The notes under the pieces were generated by a model that searched no databases, had not been told where the DNA came from, and worked only from the letters and a program-made list of their open reading frames with translations. DNA of 64,000 nt from Micropterus salmoides. Its lineage: Eukaryota > Chordata > Actinopteri > Centrarchiformes > Centrarchidae. How positions within the stretch are numbered: position 1 is the first letter of the stretch; each line of letters begins with the position of its first letter. The stretch covers positions 5,883,277-5,947,276 of the forward strand of contig NW_024041039.1 of NCBI RefSeq assembly GCF_014851395.1, given 5' to 3'. A program made the translations under genes and the position numbers. Below, in pieces: positions 57,161-64,000 of this stretch.

Positions 57161-60100
57161 ACATTTTTAATCTGCATCTGGATCCAAATCTACATCTACA
57201 AATGAAAATATCAATTTATTTATGGACAAGGATGTATGTGCAGGATATTAGTTTTTCATTCAAGTGCAGTAGCTCATTAGAAAATAGTATCAATGTTAAA
57301 ATAAACCGCTGCCATCTTCAGGTTTTAGATTCGGCTTGAGATAAGCACAAAAACTCTTTAGCAAATCCATAAAACAGCCATCTGAGACATTTTAGGTTTG
57401 TGTCATGTAGAAGCATGGTGTGTCATTATATATCCATTGACTGTTTAGTTTTCCAATATTGAAGCATTAACACAAAAACAAGGACCACTCTCCACAATTA
57501 GTTTCACACACCTGGGACAATTTTGGTGCAACTACTTCACTTTTTTGTAAATCAAAGTAAAATTTCAATATCGAGACTTTTTGACCATGTGTTTTATTTA
57601 AGAAAAGGATCTTTACAGATCAGGTAAAGTACTTCATCCATACAGCTATCTTTCATTCTCTTTTTGTGAAGGTTATTAATCCTGAATCATTGTGACACTT
57701 TTAAATAAGTAGAACAATGTGCTTTTAATTTACCAATAACTGACAAGTTAACTCGCCATTAAGGAGATCCAGTTTAAATTCAGCTCAGTTGGATGAAGCC
57801 TTTTTAAAACACATTTTATGGTTTGTTTTCCCTGCTGAGATGCCAGGTTGGCTTGAGTTTCCCTACAAGGAAACATAAAACCAGAAAGATTACACAATCA
57901 CAGGGACGTGTTTGAAAGTCAATTTGTTTTTCTTTTCTCTGTCATTGCCAACTTACCTAACAAGGTTAAACCCCTCCCATCGGACCTGAAGCTCCAAAGG
58001 TGTGAAGGTTGACTTTGGTCTGCCCATTCATCACTCAGAACAAGAAGTCACAGTCTACCAGTGAGAGCAGTTATTTATCTACACTATCAAAACCCTGTCA
58101 CACACTGTCATCTAGTGGCCAGGCTGCAAACACCACTAAACTAAATGATGTGAATTGTACTTCTTTTGAGCAGCCTCTGAGCAAGGCACTCTTCTCCTAT
58201 GGAGCTGCCCATTTAATGTCCATACAATCAGTTTAAGGAGGTTTGAAAGCTGATATTTCGAATCTGAAATTGCTTATTAGTTATTTATTTTATTGCCTAA
58301 ATGTTTTTTTCACAGTTCCTTTCAACAGAACTTTTATCGTTGTCTGAGTTTCTATTTATGGCTTTATTATAGTCAATTGTACGTTTACTTTAACTTACAT
58401 CTTTTTGTTTTGTATTAAGCGTTGATTGAGTACTGCACCTTAAAGTCTTGAGCCATTTCAATTTTATTTATTCTTAACTTAGAAGTATGAAACTACTACT
58501 AAAAGTATAAAATGCTATTCTTTCACTAGATGTTTTCAATAGACAGGAAATTTCTACAATTAATACTGCTTTTCAACGAGGAATTAATTCACTTAACAGC
58601 ATTATTAAAGAACTTAGATATACTGGAAACAAAAGCTACAATTAGCAGTGATTACAGAGAAGAGAAGGACCTAATGTTTTATAAAGATGAACACAAGCCC
58701 AAAGCATCAGTATAGGTTTAATTTAAAATGGGTTATTTTCTATTACAGATAATAGCTACTGGAAAAGACAGAACCACAGAAGCTGTGTTGAGAGATTTAT
58801 AGCAGTTTGCTTCAAGCGATATGAGTAACAGCGTGATCACAGCAGCTTCTGAACAATCCAGATGTCTCCGATGTGTTCAGTTCTCCTTTGTTTAGGAGCA
58901 GAGCAGATTTACATCAGACTAGTAAGCAGAGCAGACAGACACTGTGCGGTTTAAACCGCAGAAGACAACAGTGTGGTTGCAGTTTTCACCCTAAGACGGG
59001 GGCATTTTCTTGTTCATAAACCTCTAGGTCTTTGTGAAGATTTCATTGATGCTCCAGAATACTTTTATACTACTTCTACTTCAACCACAATGTCGTGTGA
59101 AATTTCCAAACGTCACGGTTCTTACACTCTTATCCTTTACCAGCTTTCTAAAGTAGTGCATAAACATTCAGCTGTCGTGACTAATGGAAGAACAGTGGTG
59201 ACCATAAATCTTTAACATCGCTTTGAGCTACAATCACAGAAGACCGGAACTGATGAAGCCTGAAGCAATGTAATAACTACAGGATAATGTAGCAACATGA
59301 AAAGGTAATAAAACCTTCAGTTGAAAACAATTCAGATGCTATAACATCATGTCACTGGTGTAACTTATTATTTCACAAATGATGATTTGAAAATAATGAT
59401 GATTAAATGTACATTCTTTACACCTTTTACATTATTAATGAGTATTATTATTGCAGTATTGCAAAGGCCTTAAGATGTAATGAAGGGGGGATTTCTTAAA
59501 TTAACATATATTGTTTTGTTTCCAACTATTGCAGGGACACAATAACATCACCTGATTGGTGTTACATTATCAGTTTGCAACAATGAGTGTTTGTGTGTTG
59601 TAATTTAAACTAAAACTGGCCTGATTCGTGCAGCCTCTTTAAATTCAGTTTATCTGCAGATGTTTCTACAGCAGAGCTCTGCAGTGTCCTTTAGCTCTAC
59701 AGAGTCTATTTGGGTTCATGGTTTTGTTCTTATGGCCTGCAAACTCTGCCTTCAGTAAAAGCATTTCAAGCTGTAGCAGGCAGGGAAATAAGCTATAAAC
59801 CCAGACAAAGTCAAAAACTAACTGGTGAACATAGTGAATTCATCGAGAGACCTGAAACACAACTCCAAATGCATGCTAGTGTTGCTCTCTGCCGGATGTG
59901 CAAATAGGCAAGTGTTTGTTTCACAATAACAAATTTTATACGTCGATTTTATGTCGGTGTTACAGCTTGTTCTGCTGCCCCCATGTAGCCAAAAAAATTA
60001 ACGCAACTAAAACTAAAAATACAGTCTGACAACTGAATAAAATTGTAAATGGAAAAAGTACATGGAACACATTAAATTTATATAAAAATTTTCTTGAATG

Positions 60101-61831
60101 TACAACATTAGAGTTACTGAAGGCAGCCAAATGAGCGACACTGTTTAGAGTTGTAAGGCTTTTTGTTTGGCTCTGCACGCTGCAATTTTTAAACCCAAAG
60201 TTCACCCACAGATGAACAGTCTGTTGTTCTAATTGAAAGTCAAAGGTCAGAGGGAAAGTGTAAAAACTATTTAATTAAATGCTTTACAGATAAACTTATC
60301 TTGACACTGCAGCTTTCACCCTCCTGTTTCTTCCCCTTTATCTCATTTTTTTCTATTCAAAATAAATACTATGTTCCATTTGATTCTTTTTAAATGTTGT
60401 TCTAATGCATTTCCTTGCCTTTATATAAAACATAGCCTCTGTGTATGAACAGTGACATATAAGACTGCCTTGCCGTCTCCCAGACTTTTTGACTGCACCC
60501 AGTGTAAAAAAGGGGGGGGAAAGCCTCAAATGGAAAATGTTAATTGTTTGTTCAAAAGCTTTGTTTCCAAGAAAGTTGAGTTGCAAGACAACTGTGTCCT
60601 AATTATTTCAAGAAATGATACGTTTGTATTTTAGCCCACATTGTTTTATAACTGGCCTCAGTCTACACAGCTGTAAAATAACTTCAAAGTTCGCCTGACA
60701 AACATAATGTTGATGACCAACTGAGTAGGAGACGATAGAGTAATTTCATGGTACTAAACCATTGTACCCTCATTTTTTTGTTATGAAATTGTAACTTCTA
60801 AAATTACATTTTGCTCTCAGAACACACACAAAAAAAAGTTTCATTCTTGCTTTGGAGGAAATGAGAAATTTACATAAAAGTTCACTGAGACCACAACTTC
60901 CTTTTAGGACCCAAAACAAGATGTTAACAATTAATGTGTTTACAACAACAAAAGACTCCAAGAACAACTTGTTTTAGGCAGAGTAACCATAACTGGGAAC
61001 AAAAACAGGGACGGATGTGGAGCCAGAATACAATGATCCCCAGGCACTGATGTTACAGAAAACAATAAAGGAAACACTGGACTTCCAGAGGAAACCCAGA
61101 GAAGAAGAACAATGTCACAGTACATGCGCATGAAGCACCTGTGATGAGATAACATTTCAGCTGAATGAACATCAGCGTGTGTTCAAACAAGTCACTCTTC
61201 ACTTCTTCTTCTTGAGATTTAACAGTACATGAAGAAGCAGTGCGTGCCCCAAGGGTTTTTTTTTTATCCTCAGTCTCTTGAGTGAAGCAGGCCGGTGCAG
61301 TCAGTTTACGTATTTGAGAAAAAACTTTACAAGATCAACACAGCAGATGTGAGGAGAGAGTCTCCGCACTGAAATATAATCAGTGGATAGTGTTTCTCAG
61401 CAGCAGCAGGGATCCAACAGAGCAGGAAAATACAGATTCAGGTATTATAGTCAAGGTTACACTGATGAACATTTGGATCTGTAAACTGACATGCAACCCA
61501 ATAAATGGTAAACTCTTCTTCAGCATGCAGTCAGCGTTGGTACTTATTGCTGCGCAAGGAAACATCCAGTGAGCTCCTTAACATATTTACATTTACAGAG
61601 ATTGCACTTTAAAAGAAGGCCTTCAGACAGTGTATACAGCGGTTAGGACCATTATAATGATCCTTCTGCTGTTTCAAGTGTCCACTTTAGGGACCTAAGA
61701 CCCATATTTCACCTTCTTCATCCTCTTGTTATTGAAAAAAGCACATAATCTGGATTGAGAATCATTTAAATAGTTTAGTCCGAGTGAGTTAAATTTTGTC
61801 ACTCTCATGAAGGCTGTACCCATCTGCGACT

Positions 61832-62822
61832 GTGTTTACGTGCACTAGTATCCCAAGTTATAACTGGGTTTTTGGAGTATCTGGTTATGTGTTGCATCTT
61901 ATCCAGGAAGAATTATACTTAAAATAAATGCTCTAAGGAGTTAATTTAAGAGTCAAAAAGCCTATTATTATTTGGATTTTTAGGAAAGGTACTTTGTTTT
62001 AAGTAAAACGTTTAATATCTCCAGTAGAAATTAACAAGAATGTATGTATTCATGATATATATAAAAAAAACAAAAAAAAAACAGGGAAGGAAAAAGTAGG
62101 AAATGAAAAGGTTCTTGTGGCATAACATCAAATTTGTGTTTCAACATTATCAGCTTACAAGAAAACAGCAGCTGCAGTGTGTAACTGATTACTCTGAAAA
62201 ATGCTTTTACTTCAGTTGAGTATTGTTTAACATGACCAATAATATACTGTAGAGGAATGCTAAAAACTGTCTCACATCTGGAGATCTCCTACATTAAAGA
62301 GCATTTTAGGTCAATAAAAACGTGACAAAAACCTTTTAGTCTAAAACTAAAGGCTTTTTACTTCTTATCTAAATTGACTTGAATTCCAGTTTAATAACAG
62401 GCCCAGGTTTCTGATCATTGTGTGATGTGTGCAGGTGCGTACTCAACTCTAGTTGGTCAGTAAAATTAAAAAAAAATAATGATAATGAGGCTCTGCACAC
62501 TGAGGTTAATTCCGGGCACTGGCAAAGCAGAAGATAAACTACACTGTCACTTATTTTCCATTACTGCGATCAGATATAGAAGCCCGATCCAGCAGATTGG
62601 AGAGTGCGGCCAGATTTAACTGGCATGAGGTAACTATCGAGCAGGATGTGGAGGAGTCAACAAACAACCACCACCAACGCGATGATCAGAAACCTAGATA
62701 ACACTCGACTGTTCTTATCCCTGCTGACAAGAAACAGGTTATGTTCCATGTAAACATCGTAACCTGAATATGATCCAAACCACGATAACACTCAAAACCG
62801 AATTACTAGTGCGCATGTACAC
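61832..62822. mobile_element. putative MITE, about 991 bp
   Basis: gtgtttacgtgcactagta (61,832-61,850) and tactagtgcgcatgtacac (62,804-62,822) pair as inverted repeats at 15 of 19 positions. Subterminal ttataactgggtttttgg and gtatctggttatgtg on the left, and ccatgtaaacatcgtaacc on the right, resemble a teleost repeat that I know. No target duplication or coding frame was found. Confidence 0.45.
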
Positions 62823-64000
62823 TGAGGTCAAGTTTTCTGGATTTACTTTGTAGCAATTTCAGCAACTTAAAGTTCACACTGAACATCTCTGCAAAAGTTC
62901 ACTGACAACATAAAGTATTGTTTTCCCTACAATGTCCACTCGTAGAGACTAAAACATTTTTATGGGTATGTTTAGGCACTCGCAGAACATGGTTAAGGTT
63001 AGGGAAGGATTGTGTTCTTGGTTTAATATTGAAAAAATTGTCAGGGAGATTCTGGACAAAAAGCCCCTCAGACTCATGACCTCAGTCTTCCTAAAATTCT
63101 CAAACATTTATGCACTTTTTCCAAATTGGATATATAACCTACATGTGAAAACAAGGAATACATTTCTAAATAAACTACAAAAACATCCTCCATCATCTTA
63201 TATACAATAATACTTCTATACTTTGTATTTACAGACCACATACTGTGCAAACATTGTGCATTTCTGAAATCCACTTTCAGCCAAATAATGCCATTAGCCT
63301 AGTTTGTCTGTGCAGTCAAGTATTCTAAACCTTTGTGCCCAAATTCCTATAAATATACTAATAATCTCTATAAATCCAAATTCAAAAACTAATCGCTAGA
63401 GTGGCAGAACAATTCAGTTTCAGGGTAAATATTTGATATTCAGTGCAAATATTAATTTCCAACCTTTTGAAATTAAAAACAAATGAACCAACCACTTTTA
63501 TCTCACACAGAAACAAACAAAAAACTGAAGGCAGCTGACATCTGGCATCACACACTGATGTATGACATTTTCAGTCTCAACACTAAAAGGGATTCAGCAC
63601 TTTAGTCTGCGTGAACCCGATCACAAACTGCACACACAGAACTGTCAACATGTCTCTTGGTGTTTTTGAAGGCACTCAGATCCTCTAAGGCCTTTCTTTT
63701 TCCTCTGTAATCAACACCTTCTCATCAGAATACCCTCCCTCATAAACTCCCTGAAGCAGACAGCTCACATTAAGATCAACGTGTCTCATCGTTTAGATGG
63801 CTGCAGGTCTGAAACGCCGTCACTGTCGGCTCGTTACCGAGACACTTCACCGTCCTGACAGAGAAGCCCAGACAAACCCATGGACGGATTGAGGTGCAAA
63901 AAACTTTAATTCTCTGCAGAGACGTGATGAAGGATGGAAACAGGGAGCAGGAGCAAAGTGTGAAAACATTTAACTGTCTCATTCGGTGTAAGGGGCAGGG

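Larger units (their letters stand above)
41152..64000 (+). other. presumed klc1 intron 1; no coding exon seen
   Basis: In nearly 23 kb, no open frame matches a kinesin light chain (coiled-coil heptads or TPR repeats) or any other protein I recognise, apart from transposase remains. It holds transposons, MITEs, SINE and LINE fragments and a gap, listed separately. In 57,161-61,830 and 62,823-64,000 I recognise nothing but AT-rich unique sequence. Confidence 0.4.

Overview
The window is a gene-poor stretch of a ray-finned fish genome, most likely a percomorph teleost. The evidence is vertebrate-type split genes with GT/AG introns, a conserved vertebrate gene trio, and many repeat families I recognise from teleost genomes. 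These include a Tc1-like transposon, hAT-type MITEs, a tRNA-derived SINE, LINE 3' tails, and dispersed 'aagtac' and 'agctgcaacta' repeats. No repeat database was searched, so family names come from recognition only. Two runs of exactly 500 N (11,693-12,192 and 42,501-43,000) are assembly gaps.

Genes. bag5 (minus strand) is the best supported: two coding exons (20,276-20,816 and 23,181-24,077) encode five BAG domains ending in a DEWEY tail. One or two short in-frame exons near 29.3 and 29.8 kb may add an alternative N-terminus. coa8/apopt1 (plus strand, five exons, 30,963-38,696, 212 residues) lies head-to-head with it across about 1.15 kb that must hold both promoters. A CpG-rich segment ending in a strong splice donor at 41,151 is probably the untranslated first exon of klc1, the next gene in the human order BAG5-COA8-KLC1. 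No KLC coding exon is visible, so 41,152-64,000 is read as klc1 intron 1. The products are an Hsp70-family cochaperone (Bag5), a mitochondrial cytochrome c oxidase assembly/protection factor (Coa8) and a kinesin light chain (Klc1). The shared neighbourhood is conserved synteny, not an operon.

Layout. 1-20,160: intergenic DNA downstream of bag5 with repeat fragments, one gap, a perfect heat-shock element at 18,649 and a CA microsatellite. 20,160-29,810: bag5, with introns carrying two hAT-like MITEs and a 42-bp minisatellite. 29,811-30,962: shared promoter region. 30,963-38,710: coa8, with a 23-bp minisatellite of about 42 copies in intron 1. 38,711-40,600: nested dispersed repeats. 40,600-41,151: presumed klc1 promoter and exon 1. 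41,152-64,000: presumed klc1 intron with a Harbinger fragment at a gap edge, a nearly complete but dead Tc1 element inside another repeat, three MITEs, a deleted Tc1 derivative and several short unique blocks that could be regulatory.

I see no sign of a new biological system. The most checkable items are the alternative bag5 first exons, the NF-E2/MARE-like site in the coa8 promoter, the heat-shock element, the transposons with visible target-site duplications, and a minisatellite apparently grown from the end of a dispersed repeat.
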